Source: Cheiracanthium punctorium | Lineage: Eukaryota; Arthropoda; Arachnida; Araneae; Cheiracanthiidae | Direction: 5' to 3' | DNA: 64,000 bases | Assembly: GCA_038373885.1 (NCBI GenBank) | Contig: JAWZYV010019552.1 | Location: 761,001 to 825,000, forward strand | Shown here: one piece after another, positions 1-10,440 of the stretch | Numbering within the stretch: position 1 is the stretch's first letter | Layout of the letters: the number at the start of each line of letters is the position of its first letter | Made by a program: the position numbers and the translations under genes | The notes under the pieces: model-generated | Told to the model about the DNA's origin: nothing | Database searches by the model: none | What the model saw: only the letters and a program-made list of their open reading frames with translations

Positions 1-1117
1 GAGACGGCAGAGAGAGAGATATCCGTCTATATGTATAATATAATATGACTGAATTTGAATCGTGCAACCCCCCCCTCCCTCCATACCTGTTTGTAATGTT
101 ATGTAAGGGGCACAGCAAATTGTTGGAGGACTTTGATATATCGAGGAGACCCTGGCTGTTAATAAATAGGGCGCGAGTGGGGGGTGGAGGGGGGGGATGC
201 CCTTTTGTGTGTATGTGTATTGACCGCCGCTTTCTGACCGTTTCACAGTGGCGTAGCGGGGGGAGTTGTTTCTGCCAGAGACTTTGTGTGTGTGTGTGTG
301 TGTGTGTGTATTACGAGAGAATCGTCAACAGAGATTATTATACAAAACGCGTTATACCCCCCCCCCGTGCATGAATGCCTTAGCTTGCAGAGGGAAGTGA
401 TGTTAGATTGCATGATTAATAGGGTCGAGAAGTGGACACGGCTTCACTCCCACCCATCCCCTTTCTTCGCCGCTTGTGACCGCACTCCCTCTTCTCGGTT
501 CGTGCTATGTCAGGTTTTCTTCAGGGGTTTACGCGAGCGGAAGGGGTCTTATGTGTGCTAGGGTGACACCTGTCAAGCCGTGTTTTGAGTCGGACAGCAG
601 TTCGATACGTTGAAAATCGTATTTATGTATATATATATATTGAAGCGATTTGGAGTGGCGTGTTTTTGGATGTGCAGCGAATTGGAATGTCGGGATCGAA
701 TCATTACGTTAGAATTTCGATTAAGAACGTCGGTGCAAGAACATGAATCCTTCATACCTCAGTGTCGCATGCAATACAGTATTTGCTTCCTACGGTTAGC
801 TCAACACACTAATTTAGAGCCTCTTAACTCTGTGACTACTCAATTTGTGAACCAAAATCGCTTCAAAAATTGTGTAATTTTTTTTTTTCATATTTCAAAT
901 CTATATACATTGGAGAATTGAAATGCGCATTTTTTCTTTCTAGAAAATAGTTTTTATATAGATTTTTATCATGAGAAACTAAGCTTCAGAAAATCCAATA
1001 TGTAATACTTCAGATGTTATTACATAACAATTTTTTTAAAAATAAATTTCAATTGAATGACGGTTAATTTCCGTTTCACATAAGAAAATGCATCACCGCC
1101 TAACGCTTTGCAGGCTT
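1..1117. other. Unassigned leader, no gene seen
   Basis: No supportable gene or bounded mobile element is visible here. The segment holds C-rich and G-rich homopolymer runs, a GT microsatellite near 286-309 and a short TA run near 629-640. The open frames crossing it are short, run through the GT repeat and overlap in several frames, so I treat them as chance. Confidence 0.6.
286..309. repeat. (GT)n microsatellite
   Basis: About 12 uninterrupted GT units are seen directly. No flanking element of family B type is present, so this is a free-standing simple repeat. Confidence 0.95.
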
Positions 1118-1380
1118 ATGGAATCAGGGTCCGATTCATCGCCGTCTGAGGAACAGTCCAAAAAGCCTAAATCACCATCCCTATCAAACTAAAATCTCTT
1201 TCACAATCTCATAAATCATCCGGAATAGACACTCTGTTAATTGCTGAACGATGCTTAGTAGCCATTTCTGACGAGACAAGGCGTCAAACAAGTGAAGTCA
1301 GAGCATTACATAACCGACTACCTTCCAATGCCGCAATGGAGTGCACGACTAACCATATCTGTTGGTTAAAACCTAAATGA
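1118..1380 (+). pseudogene. Possible coding relic of unknown origin
   Basis: An ATG at 1118 opens a 24-codon frame rich in Ser, Glu and Lys that stops at 1190. Directly downstream a different frame stays open for about 60 codons, to the TGA at 1378, with a hydrophilic composition including the stretch TLLIAERCLVAISDETRR. The simplest reading is one older frame broken by a frameshift, perhaps from a retroelement or host exon. I do not recognise the family, and the signal is weak enough to be chance. Confidence 0.25.
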
Positions 1381-1500
1381 AACGTCTAACACTGTATCTC
1401 ATTTATTTCCCCGGTTAAACGGTGAAACCGCCGGCTGCTCTCCTCAATAAAGGAAGAAAAACACTTGCCCGTGGAAATCGCGGGATGAGCAGCCAGAGGG

Positions 1501-1965
1501 TTAAACCTTCAACGTTCGTGTCCTCACCGTGAGGACATAATTCTGACCTTTTGACTGTTCTAATTCACGAAGAATCAATTGGATTTCAATCAAACATAGT
1601 TACACGAGAATATACTTTTATTGAGCCATCATTTCAATGACCGCTTATTTGTACCACGGATGCCCGATTGCTTTTATCAGTAGGCCTCTGTTTACTGAAA
1701 AATGAGATGAAAATATACATCGATATAAAAAGAGTGAGGCCTGATGCCGAAAAAGAACAGCCGTTATTATTGCTTGATTTAACTTCCAGCAACATGGCGG
1801 CAACCTATGCGGCCCCACACAGCCAGCTGCGTGAAAAATTTTCTGGAGCTCTGTGTCATGCCATGGGCGCTTCGGTCGACCGCCATGCTGCTGGTAGTTA
1901 GATCGAGAGATGGCAACGGCTGAACTTTTTCGGCAGTGGGAAATAGTTGCGCTTCAAAGGTTTAA
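1501..1965 (+). mobile_element. Family A TTAA foldback element, old degenerate copy
   Basis: The segment begins TTAAACCTTCAACG and ends CAAAGGTTTAA, so it keeps TTAA at both ends. In between, the order of family A landmarks is preserved: the subterminal hairpin (GTGTCCTC..GAGGACA here), TTTTGACTGTT, CACGAAGAAT, and the right-arm segment with GATGGCAACGGCTG. It is far more diverged than the other copies and is therefore probably the oldest insertion of this family in the window. No coding capacity is seen. Confidence 0.7.
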
Positions 1966-2121
1966 GTCAATTACGCGAGCAGTTATTCAACCCATAAACG
2001 TACAACGTAATCGTATATCTTCCGTAAATCAAACTGTGCATACATAAAATTATCGTTCTTACCTTCTATTTTACTAACAAAACTTAACAAAATTTCTATT
2101 TTTTAAATTTTGTTAAATTTG

Positions 2122-2283
2122 TGCTGTGCCGCACAGCCAGCTGTCGTCAAAAAAGGGGTCTCTGGATCTGATGCACGCAATGAACGTTTCGATCGTCCGC
2201 CCTCTTGCTGGTAGTTAAGTCGAGCGATGGCAACGGCTGCCCTTTTTTCAGCATTGGGAAAGGGTTGCGCCTCAAAGGATTAA
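2122..2283 (+). mobile_element. Family A TTAA foldback element, right half only
   Basis: Only the second foldback arm and the right terminus are present. It starts in the centre of the palindrome (GTGCCGCACAGCCAGCTG) and runs through GATCGTCCGCCCTCTTGC, GATGGCAACGGCTGCCC and GGGTTGCGCCTCAAAGG to TTAA. The 5' non-palindromic half and the first arm are missing, consistent with deletion through the hairpin or a truncated insertion. Confidence 0.85.
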
Positions 2284-2300
2284 GAACACATCTATTGAAC

Positions 2301-2648
2301 ACCACAAAGAAACAAACCCCGTCTGCAAACGGTCTAAGAACACAGTTAAAGGATAATACATGGACACTCCCTGGATTCTAACCCAACCTCCGGACGGAAC
2401 AACGGTTTAAGAACATGGGGATGAACACCACAAAGAAATTGAATCTGGCTGTAACTGAATCCAATCAGTAGATGGAAACTTAAGCCTAAGAACACTATAA
2501 GATTAGGGTTCGATTGAAGGCAGGTTCCATTTCTTTCTTATGTGTTCTATTCCCTGTCCTAAAACCGTTTTTACGTATGGATGTTGGGTTAGAATACAGG
2601 CAGTGTCCGTGTTGTGAATTTATTCTTAAACTGTATCCTCTAACTGAT
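2301..2648. repeat. Foldback element with diverged arms of about 130 bp
   Basis: The left arm, from about 2301, carries CAGTTAAAGGAT, GGACACTCCCTG, TTCTAACCCAACCT and GAACACCACAAAGAAA in that order. The right arm, to about 2648, carries the same landmarks in reverse complement: TTTCTTTCTTATGTGTTC, ATGTTGGGTTAGAA, CAGGCAGTGTCC and ATCCTCTAACTG. It lies directly after the TTAA end of the preceding half element. No clear target-site duplication and no coding potential were found, so the superfamily is unknown. Confidence 0.65.
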
Positions 2649-3054
2649 GTTTTGAAGTAAAACTTCTTTAGGCGTGACTAGGGAGTAACTCAGATTTTTT
2701 AAAGGAAAAATTGGATCTAACTATGAATACTTCTCGACTTCAATCAACAACGCTTTTCGGTACAACGATAGATGCTGTATTTTCAAGAAAATTAACAAAT
2801 TTAGAGAGTAAAATTTATGTTTCACATTATAGTTACCACAAACCTATAATTTCATACATATAAAATTACGATGGCATTCAAGTACCCATTTCCAATGAAT
2901 AATGTGAATATATAACATTCATATAATCTTTTGTAGAGTACATGAATAATAAATACAATTAAATTATAATATGGTATTTATTTTAAGTTTAATCATTTCA
3001 GTGATATGTGTCGTAAACGATCACACGCACACACTTTTTTTCATTTATCGTGCA
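2649..3054. other. Unassigned AT-rich stretch
   Basis: AT-rich DNA without an open frame, repeat or element boundary that I can support. Confidence 0.6.
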
Positions 3055-3300
3055 GCTGTGGCCCGACCAGTGGCTGAATGCGTTTGCGCTCTAAACTGGG
3101 AGACAGAAGGTGTGTGGTTCAAAACCAGGTTGCGTCCGCCGACCTAACTGTTAGGAGTTTTCCGTGGTTTTCACCGAAACTTCGCGTAAAGACGGGCTAG
3201 GATCCCTTAGAAAGTCCCTCACGGAAGGCAAGTCCCCTTCAGTCTAGATACCTTGTGCAGATAATTGCCTGCAGCACCACATTTACATTGTGTGCAGCTG
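3055..3300 (+). mobile_element. SINE, type 2 (tRNA-like head)
   Basis: The head has a region resembling a Pol III A box (GTGGCTGAATGCG) and a B-box-like GTGGTTCAAAACC about 50 bp further on. The body follows: CCGACCTAAC, GGAGTTTTCCGTGGTTTTC and GGCTAGGATCCCTTAGAAAG. The body matches the segment at 12687-12840 on the same strand and a short reverse fragment near 46505-46560, which shows that it is a dispersed repeat. Retrotransposition would depend on a LINE elsewhere. The tail boundary is approximate. Confidence 0.6.
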
Positions 3301-3458
3301 TATTTTACTTTGAAGGCATACAATTAAAATAAAATTATTAAATCGAAACAATGATAGCCTCGTGTCCTATTATATTAGAACATTCTCTAATGAGTTTGGT
3401 AATTGGCTGAATGTTAGAATATTTCCTACCTAAGATAGACACATACAGGCATCCCACT

Positions 3459-4069
3459 CAGTGCCATATTACCGGCAGGGCAAACGGGGCAACTGCCCAG
3501 CGCCCACAGATTTTAGGGGCCCAAAAGTCTTACATTTTACAATTTTACAATGAAATTATAAAGGAGAAAAATATTTCAAAATATTTTTTAATTATAAATC
3601 ACGGAAAATGAAAATGATTCCAATTTACATTTCTATAAAATAATTGTTTTCTTTTCGATTATTCGAGATGCTCCGCTTACTCGATACAGCATACCAGCAT
3701 GTAAGAAAATAACCAACTACATTTTGTAAACAGCATTTTTAATGTTGAATAAATTGCAAAATTCTGAATTATTTATGTGAATTAGTTATTTTAATAAAAT
3801 ATTACTGTTTACAAAAAATGGTTGTATTCCGTTCATGTTGGTAACTGTGACACAGTATTTCTGTTTTATTGACGTCATGTAACTATATTCATTTATTTCA
3901 GATTACTTAAAGCAAAATTTGTGTTTGGAAGGGGGAAGATATTTAAAACTTTTCAGAATAAACCAATCATAATCTTTTCCTTTTCTTCTTTTTTAGAAGG
4001 GAGAGGTTATTGCGCGGGGCCCAATTTTTTTTCTTCTGCCCAGGGCCCACAGTTGTTGATCGGGCTCTG
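3459..4069. mobile_element. hAT-like non-autonomous element with GGGCCC-rich ends
   Basis: The left end starts CAGTGCCATATTACCGGCAG and continues GGGGCAACTGCCCAGCGCCC. The right end reads GGGCCCACAGTTGTTGATCG and finishes GGGCTCTG, so both ends share the CAGWGCC start typical of a common arthropod hAT group. The 8-bp flanks are ATCCCACT and ATACCACA, matching at 6 of 8 positions, which fits an old hAT duplication. The interior is AT-rich without a transposase frame. Confidence 0.5.
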
Positions 4070-5319
4070 ATACCACATGTAACCACTCGTTGATTGTTTA
4101 TCTGCTCTATTCAAAATTCAAGGAAGAAAGGGTTAAACAGCCAGCCTATAGTGAAATATAAGTGGAAGGAAAACCGATGAGTGGCATGAATTACTATTTT
4201 ATTTCATCCCCCCCCCCCCCACTTCTTACGAAACAGGTGGTCATTTTACACCGAGACGGATTCTTTTCCCGCCGAGGAGCAAAAACATCGTCTGCTACTA
4301 CCGCGAACTTCGGATCCGATCTTCGTTTCCTCTTCCGTCGGATGGCGCCCCCTGGCGGCCACCTGCTTAGGGGAACGAAGAAACTGCGTGTATGCATGCA
4401 TGATGGGTAATCCGAAAAGGGGGTCAGTTTCGAATGCTGAAACGCGAAGGCGCGAGATTATTGAGAGATTCAAAAAGTTAGCAATAGAAAAGTGACCGTC
4501 CCAGGAATACAGGATCCGTAAGTACTCAATACTTTTTTAATTTTCTGGGTTGGCAGTTTGGAACGTCATTCGAATAAACAGGGGTTTATCCAGGAAAATT
4601 TTACAGGGTCTTATTTTGTGAAAATAGCTTATTTTTGTGAATTTCAGTCATTAATTTTGTGAAATTCAACACTCATTATTGTGAATGTTCATACCCATTT
4701 TTAATAAAAGCCACATTTTGGGTGAAATAATTGATAAAACAGATTAATGTAGGGTAAAATGCCAATGAATAGCCGTTTTAATCGATGGTAAATTTGTAAA
4801 GGGGCCGTTTTAATAGACTGTAGTGCAGCACATCTGACTACAGTCGTACCCATTTTCGTCTGCTTTGGCCCCTGATTGACCAACCGTACCGTATTGCACT
4901 GGACAGTCCTCTATTTTGAGGCTTTGTCAAGTTTTTAAAAGCAGTCGCAATTTCCATTCCTGTGATAACCGCTAGAAAATTGCCGTTTTAAAAGTTAAAA
5001 AATCGCGATTGTTTGGGTCTCCTAATTTCAATTTTTCCCCCCCTTACTGTTTAATTTTCGAAGAACAGAGAAAAACTGAATCTGTGCAAGTGTAAATGTG
5101 TCTACGCGATTTGCAATGCTGTAATCTATTGAGTATAAATTTGCATTAGAAATTTAATCATAAGTTTAAACTCTTTTATTTTCATAAATTTTAACACCCC
5201 TTACCCGGCTTATGCGAGTGTTCCGTGTTTGAAATTTAAAAGCGTGCTCACTTTAGATCAAGTGAGTCATTTCATTTAAATCTCTTTTGACATAGTTCTT
5301 TTTACGAAACCGTGCAACT
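4070..5319. other. Unassigned stretch, no gene seen
   Basis: This holds a poly-C run near 4207, a moderately GC-rich patch at about 4250-4400 with open frames on both strands that mirror one another, and AT-rich sequence after 4500. No frame has recognisable domains. The repeated phrase TTTTGTGAATTT.. near 4610-4690 is short and not a clear tandem array. Confidence 0.5.
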
Positions 5320-5560
5320 TTTGAACATTCTTTTTTTCGAAGAATCTAATTGCGATAGAAACTCGAAAAAATATAAGACTGCTTTTTTACAATTTGTTGT
5401 ATATATGATTACAAACGGTGAATTTATAACAGATACGAAATATTGCGGGGGGGGGGGTGGGATCTGAAGCATGCGGTTTTTGCAATATTTCCCTAAACGG
5501 CTAATAACTTTTCGGCCCGATTTGGGAGGTCATTTTTTTTTTCCAGAATGTTTTCTGAAA
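5320..5560 (+). repeat. Dispersed repeat family H, copy 1
   Basis: The segment with GAAACTCGAAAAAAT, GATTACAAACGGTGAA, TGCAATATTTCCCTAAACGG and a 'GAGGTCATTTTT' tail lines up in order with 10940-11130 (AGACTCGAAAAAATTG, GTTACAAACAATAAACC, TGCAGTTATTTCCCTAAACA, GAAGGCCATTTTT). The two copies differ by small indels. Neither shows termini, so the element type is unknown. Confidence 0.5.
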
Positions 5561-5649
5561 GTTGCACGAGAAACAGAGGTTGATTGTTAGTTACAAGCTC
5601 ATAGTGCGTTGGGTAAACTGGCATTATTCATTTCTTCAAATGTTTCCAT

Positions 5650-5814
5650 CAGTGGCGTAGCCAAAAATTTTTCATGGGGGTATAAGACTACTGCAACTCA
5701 CATATAGGCATACATGTGTGTGATAAGGGAGTGAAGAACATACATTTTGTAAGGCAAAAAAAATTTCCCATTGGGGGGGGGGAACCCCTATTTCCCCCCT
5801 TGGCTACGCCACTG
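5650..5814. mobile_element. hAT-like MITE, CAGTGGCGTAGCC family, with 8-bp TSD
   Basis: The ends are CAGTGGCGTAGCCA and TGGCTACGCCACTG, a perfect 14-bp terminal inverted repeat. The flanking octamers are GTTTCCAT (5642-5649) and GTTTCTAT (5815-5822), an 8-bp target-site duplication with one mismatch, as expected for the hAT superfamily. The interior is 137 bp with a G-rich run and cannot encode a transposase. Related members are at 11727, 27691 and 44197. Confidence 0.85.
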
Positions 5815-5959
5815 GTTTCTATCATGGGTATGTTTTGAATGCTCTTCAAAACTCCTGTGGTGCCTATCGCTTTGTAAAAGGGCGCCCTCGAAATGATAGC
5901 TGGCGTATAATATCGGAGAGTGTTAATCGGGCCCTGGGCCTTTGAGGTAGGGTTGCCAA

Positions 5960-6215
5960 CCGTCCCGTTTCTAGGGTTTTGGAGGACACGTCCCGCCAAA
6001 AGTGTGTGCGTTACTGCCAATGTCCCGTTTTTTGAATAGAATAAATAACTTAAGGGTGTATGTCGAAGAAAAAAAACTCTGCTTTTAGTGTTGGTACACA
6101 AATTGAAATAAACTAATAGCACCAGGGTCTCCAAAAAAATTCCAGAGGGTTCTTCATAAGCTGCTTTACACACTACCATAAGCGAAAAAGCTGTGGCTTT
6201 TGTTGGCTATCTCCA
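5960..6215 (-). repeat. Dispersed repeat family I, copy 1 (right part)
   Basis: On the minus strand this reads GCCACAGCTTTTTCGCTTATG, ACCCTCTGGAATTTTTTTGG and CCAAC-ACTAAAAGCAGAG. The same order is found on the plus strand at 10280-10435 and 21510-21650. The copy stops within a few bases of the Tc1-like element at 6221. A broken reading frame crosses it, but similarity between copies does not favour codon positions. Confidence 0.6.
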
Positions 6216-6220
6216 AAATA

Positions 6221-7576
6221 CACTCTATAACAAATAAATCGACGCACCAAGAAGGAGGTGTCCGATTGAGACGAAAATTGGTGGATAGGAAGACAGTATA
6301 CAGAATAGTAAATGATTAAAATTTCAGAACAATTGAATAATTTATTTCAGAGTTACAGTAACAAGTTCAATAAGGTGTTGACCCGCCGCTAGCCTGGATA
6401 CAAGCTGCCACACGGCGTGGCATAGACCGATAAAGCTCCCGGATGGTCTCCTGCGGTATTTCCTGCCAAATTCGCTCCAATTGTCGAACGAGATCATCAA
6501 CAGTCCGTGCCAGATGCAATCGCCTTCCCATCCTATCCCAGACATGCTCGATGGGAGAGAGATCTGGCGATCTGGCAGGCCAAGGAAGAGTTTGACAAGC
6601 TTGCAGACAGTTTAGAGCAACACGAGCCGTATGTGGTCTGGCATTGTCCTGCTGAAAAACCAGCCCAGGGCACTGCAAAAGGAACGGTACAAAACAGGTC
6701 TTAGGATGTCGTCCACGTACCGCTGTGCAGTAAGTGTACCTCTAATGACGACCAAAGGGGTCCGGCTGTCAAAGGAAATGGCACCCCAGACCATAATGCT
6801 TTGTTGAGGGCCGGTGTGGCGTGCAATAGTGAAAGCAGGATCCCCCCTCTGCCCTATGCGTCTCCAAACACGTCTTCGATGATCGTCAGGACACAGTTGG
6901 AAGCGGGATTCGTCGCTAAAGACTATACGTCCCCAGTCGGCATCATTCCAACCTGATCGAGTGGCAGGTGGCGTAACGGTCTGCGCGATCGTAGATTTCG
7001 CTGTCTCAACCGTCTGTGAATGGTCATGATGGACACTTTTGTTTGGGTTGAACGTCTGATGGTTGATAGAGATGAAGAAGCGCTGTGACAGATGATCGGA
7101 CCATCACTCTGTCCTCACAATCTGTTGTAGCCCTAGGTCGACCGCTACCATCCTGACGCTGCACTGTGCCATTTTCCACCCATCCTTGCCAGCATCTTCG
7201 AATCGTCGCATCGCTTCGACTCAAATGACGAGCGATTCTCCGATGAGTCCAACCGGCCTCTTTCAATCCAATGATACGACCTCTGTCAAACTCTGACAGT
7301 TGCTCCTAATGAGCACGAATCCTGTAGCGAGGCATTTAAGTTGTTGAAAGGTCATCTGAATCGCAATCAAACCGATAGTTTTAACAACCGTTGAAGAACG
7401 GCTCCTTATATACGTCTGCTGGATGCGCAGTTCCGATGCGCTAGAGATCAAACTATTCATTCATTGGACACCCAATTTGAATCATTTGCATATCTGTTCA
7501 AAACATTCATGCATACGAAATTTCAAAGCAATCGGATGATTGTTTCTTGGTGCGTCGATTTTTTTGTTATAGAGTG
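6221..7576 (-). mobile_element. Tc1-like DNA transposon, full length, transposase broken
   Basis: The element is 1,356 bp, bounded by CACTCTATAACAAA on the left and its reverse complement TTTGTTATAGAGTG (allowing a mismatch) on the right, and flanked by TA on both sides (6219-6220 and 7577-7578), the Tc1/mariner target duplication. The terminal repeats continue into a shared AAATCGACGCACCAAG block, giving imperfect arms of roughly 30 bp. It carries one transposase gene on the minus strand. The insertion sits between a family I fragment and an LTR fragment. Confidence 0.93.
6367..7335 (-). pseudogene. Tc1-like transposase pseudogene
   Basis: The enzyme would cut and paste the surrounding element using a DDE-type catalytic core in the nucleus. 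Reading on the minus strand, the start is taken at 7335 (MPRYRIRAH). An in-frame TAG follows nine codons in, then the helix-turn-helix part (GRIIGLKEAGWTHRRIARHL, SDATIRRCWQGW, GSGRPRATTD). Downstream blocks include STIRRSTQTKVS, RSGWNDADWGRIVFSDESRF (the first catalytic aspartates), MVWGAISFDSRTPLV, VFQQDNARPHTA and WPARSPDLSPIEHVWD (second Asp and Glu region), ending GGSTPY at 6367. At least three frame changes are visible: near 7080, near 6960 (with loss of roughly ten residues before RSGWN) and near 6690. It cannot make an active protein. Confidence 0.92.
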
Positions 7577-7588
7577 TATCTCGCAAAC

Positions 7589-7655
7589 TATCTCAAGCTT
7601 GTCGGCTTTTGGCGAAATATCGCCCAGTTGAGTGTCAAAAAAACATATCCTCAAA
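7589..7655 (-). repeat. LTR-derived fragment
   Basis: The phrase AAGCTTG.CGGCTTTTGGCG, AAATATCGCCCAGTTGAG and TCCTCAAA matches the central part of the minus-strand LTR at 57113-57175 (AAGCTTGGCGACTTTTGGCG, AAATATCGCCCAATTGGGCG, TCCTCAAA) over about 65 bp. No LTR ends are present. Confidence 0.45.
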
Positions 7656-7715
7656 TGGATATGCTTTTTGAATCTATTGTTACACAGAATGACGTTTTCT
7701 TTATTTTATTTTCTT

Positions 7716-7985
7716 GGGCCTCACTATGGCACAGTGGTTATGTGACTGAAAATGTTAGACGGCCAAAATGTGATGGTCCTGGGTTCGGTCTCCATCGCAC
7801 GGATGTCGATCTAACGGTGTGGAGTTTTGGTAGGTTTTCTCCAGATGTAACGTGAATACGCGTTAGAACCCCTTTAAAAGTCCTCCTAAAAAGGCACCGC
7901 CCCATCCTTGGCAGACCGACTTAGCGTAGCGGTGCCATAATCGCATGCAAACGTCTTTTATTTTCTTTCTTTCTTTTTCTTTTTA
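7716..7985 (+). mobile_element. SINE, type 1 (tRNA-derived, most complete copy)
   Basis: The head starts GGGCCTCACTATGGCACAGTGG, where TGGCACAGTGG fits the Pol III A-box consensus. GGGTTCGGTCTCC about 55 bp later fits a B box, so it could be transcribed by Pol III. The body has GATCTAACGGTGTGGAG, TTTTCTCCAGATGTAACG, GTGAATACGCGTTAGAACCC and a CCATCCTTGGC tail region, ending in a T-rich run. Related bodies are at 34160, 40830 and 42055. Mobilisation would need a LINE reverse transcriptase, which is not seen here. Confidence 0.75.
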
Positions 7986-8000
7986 CACTGCGGAGTCTGA

Positions 8001-8495
8001 CTAACCCTTTAACGCGCAGTGTTCCCGTTTTGGGAACACCGAACTCTGACGTTTTGACTGTCGCCAGTCACGAATAACAGATTGGATTTCTATAAAAAGA
8101 GTGGCGGGTGACAGAGCTCCACGAAAATCTTTTACTTTTTAGCACGTCCTTTCCCGTCAAAAAAGGGTCGCGATTATTTTTTAACAGCACTGACATCTGC
8201 TGAAAAATGGAAGAATGCGAGAACAGCAGGATAGATGGCCCCATGCTGAAAAAAGGGCAGCCGTTGCCATTGCTCGACTGAACGACCCGCAAGAGGGTGG
8301 ACGATCGAAACGTTTATCGCGTTCCACAGATCTGGCTGTGCGGCACAGCCAGCTGTCGTCAAAAAAAGGGTCTCTCGATCTTTGGCACGCGATGAACGTT
8401 TCCATCGTCCGCCCTCTTGCTGGTAGTGAAGTCGAGCGATGGAAAAGACTGCCCTTTTTTCAGTATTGGGAAAGGGTTGCGCCTGAAAGGGTTAA
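8001..8495 (+). mobile_element. Family A TTAA foldback element, near full length
   Basis: It begins CTAACCCTTTAACGCGC (TTAA changed to CTAA) and ends GAAAGGGTTAA. The subterminal hairpin GTGTTCCC..GGGAACAC lies at about 8020-8039. The foldback spans about 8242-8466, with arms meeting at a CTGTGCGGCACAG centre. Several frames are open across it on both strands because the arms mirror each other, but none is a gene. Ends of TTAA plus CCC fit the piggyBac superfamily, which would supply the transposase in trans. Confidence 0.9.
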
Positions 8496-8533
8496 AGAAT
8501 TATATGCTTATAAACATGCTGCAACTTCAAAAA

Positions 8534-9611
8534 TCTTAATATATATATATAAAATGCTAATGTTCGTTTGTAAAGACAGGGTTTTCTCTATCACCACCCA
8601 CTCGAATTAACTTCCCGTTGGGGTGCGAAATACCCCTTGGCCTCACGGTGAAAGTAAGGGAGTTTGGTCGCGGTGGGTGAAAGTGGGTGGTTGTGGGTGG
8701 CGAAAATGTGAAAAAATATATATCTGTCCTTTTCTAACTCATGAGAACTTCTGAAAAGTTCTAAAAATTCATGGAATGACCTAGAAAACTCCAAAATGTG
8801 TGCAACTGTTACAGTCAACCTAGAAGGTTCTAGATGGTTCTAAAAATTTCCAGAAAGTTCTAGAAAGTTCCAAAACGTGTGCAACCGTTCAAATCGATTT
8901 AGAATGATCTAGAACGTTCTAAAAACTTCTGGAATGATGTAGAAAGTTCCAAAATTTCTGCAACTGTTAAAAACAATCCAGAATGTTCTAGAAAGTTCGA
9001 AAAATTTCTTGAATGATCTAGAAAGATTCAAAATGTCTGCAACTGCTAAAATCGGTATGGAATGTTCTAGAAAGTTCTAAAAATTTCTGGAATGATCTAG
9101 AAAGTTCCAAATTGTGTGCAACTGTTAAAATCGATATGGAATGTTCCAGAAAGTTCTAGAAATATCTGGTCGAGTGAAGATCCATTGCGATGGGTGATTG
9201 TCATTCGGAAATTTTACAGCATACTGCTTCGCAGCCTCTCGCTTATTCCGATGAAATTCTCCGTAAAGTAACACCATTTCAGTGTATTCATTAGTATTAA
9301 ACATTATCTTTCGTTTTGTATACTCAATAAGCTACGAATTCAAATAGCATGAACTTTAGACAAACACTAACAAAGTAACTTAAACAACAGTTTTTCAACT
9401 CCAATAAAATATAATATTTTAATGTTTATCGTCTGTTGCCATATCAGCAGGAATACTTTCTATCCATCGCATGTTTAATGGTCGAATAAGTCTCTCAATA
9501 TCTAAGATAGAAATATAAATTATCTACGTTAAAAACGGATCCTTAAATATCTTTTATACCATTAAATATGCGGTGTATTTTAACCCGAGCAACGCCGGGT
9601 TTCACTGCTAG
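8534..9611 (+). mobile_element. Complete non-autonomous Helitron
   Basis: The 5' end is TCTTAATATATATATATAAA preceded by A, and the 3' end is CTAG followed by T, matching insertion between A and T as Helitrons do. Just before the 3' end a hairpin AACCCG-AGCAACGC-CGGGTT (9583-9602) is followed by TTCACTG and CTAG. There is no Rep/helicase gene in its 1,078 bp, so it depends on an autonomous partner. The interior holds a regular 79-bp minisatellite. Confidence 0.85.
8725..9175 (+). repeat. 79-bp minisatellite inside the Helitron
   Basis: The phrase GCAACTGTT or GCAACCGTT recurs at 8802, 8881, 8960, 9039 and 9118, an exact 79-bp spacing. Each unit carries repeated TTCTAGAA-type motifs (GTTCTAGAAAGTTC, TGATCTAGAAAG). 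Five full units plus partial flanks are seen. Confidence 0.92.
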
Positions 9612-10029
9612 TAAATAAATAAAATAAAAATCCGAAGTTCTATCCCAACGCTTGTTTACCCTCTCCTGACTCATAACGGGAGAATTTTGTCTAACTCATG
9701 CAGCGTGGTATGAGTCGGCCTTGAATACTTTCCTCTTAACTCTAAACAAATCATATTCGTCTTGTGAGGAGAAAACCGTTCATCTTATTTGTTTTTTGAA
9801 AGTCTTTTATTTCTTCCTTTTCTTTTTCAGCAAAGCTCACAGATGGCCAATTAGCACGTTTTCGCGAATCTGTTAAAACAAGTGGGAGAGGGGGGGGGGC
9901 AAAAATAGGACGAGAGAAGCTGCAAAGAAGATGGCCAGCTGTTCGGCATCGGCAAAGAATGCACCCAATCGACTGGCAGAGGAAGCACGTGTACAGACTA
10001 GAATGCTGTCGGAACAACCACTCACAGAA
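9612..10029. other. Unassigned stretch
   Basis: Nothing supportable. A 120-residue minus-strand frame crosses 9751-10113, but it overlaps the family I repeat and has no recognisable domain. Confidence 0.5.
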
Positions 10030-10440
10030 ACCACACAGGAATTTAACAGTGTAGTTCGAAAAAATCATGTGATTATGGTACTTAAGTACAAATAAACTAT
10101 TTATGCCAGGCACTTCAACATTTTGAAACTGTCTCTTTACAAGCTGTAGAACGATCCATCTGTATTCGTTTCAAAACTTTTAGAAAAAATTCTGAAACAT
10201 CGGACATTTTCGAAAAACGTGTCACTCTTCGAAAAATCTTGCAGCTCAAATCCACGTTTAAGAATTTTTTCTGAAAATTTCGCAAAAGCCAGAGCTTTTT
10301 CGCTTATGGTAGTGTGTCAAGCAGCTTAGGAAGAACCCTCTGGAATTTTTGGGAGACCCTGATGTTATTAGTTTATTTTTTATTTGTGCACCAAGACTAA
10401 AAACAGAGATTTTTTTCTTCGACATACACCCCTAATGAAT
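10030..10440 (+). repeat. Dispersed repeat family I, copy 2
   Basis: It starts near GTTCGAAAAAATCATGTGAT, runs through GGCACTTCAACATTTTGAAA, GTCTCTTTACAAGCTGTA, CGTGTCACTCTTCGAAAAAT and CTTGCAGCTC, and ends near GACTAAAAACAGAG. The same order is found at 21240-21660. The central ATCATGTGAT phrase also recurs at 12390, 38980 and 50385. Element type is unknown. Confidence 0.65.

Noticed and set aside
5688..6179. 163-codon minus-strand frame
   Set aside because: It spans a hAT-like MITE and a family I repeat; the encoded sequence is a translation of unrelated repeats.
7716..7800. Functional tRNA gene
   Set aside because: A- and B-box-like motifs are present, but the sequence does not fold into a cloverleaf with paired acceptor stem and continues into a SINE body found elsewhere in the window.
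8174..8610. Overlapping frames on both strands of family A (also at 36466, 39274, 60471 and 63217)
   Set aside because: They are open in mirror image because of the foldback and differ between copies by frameshifts; no coding selection is visible.
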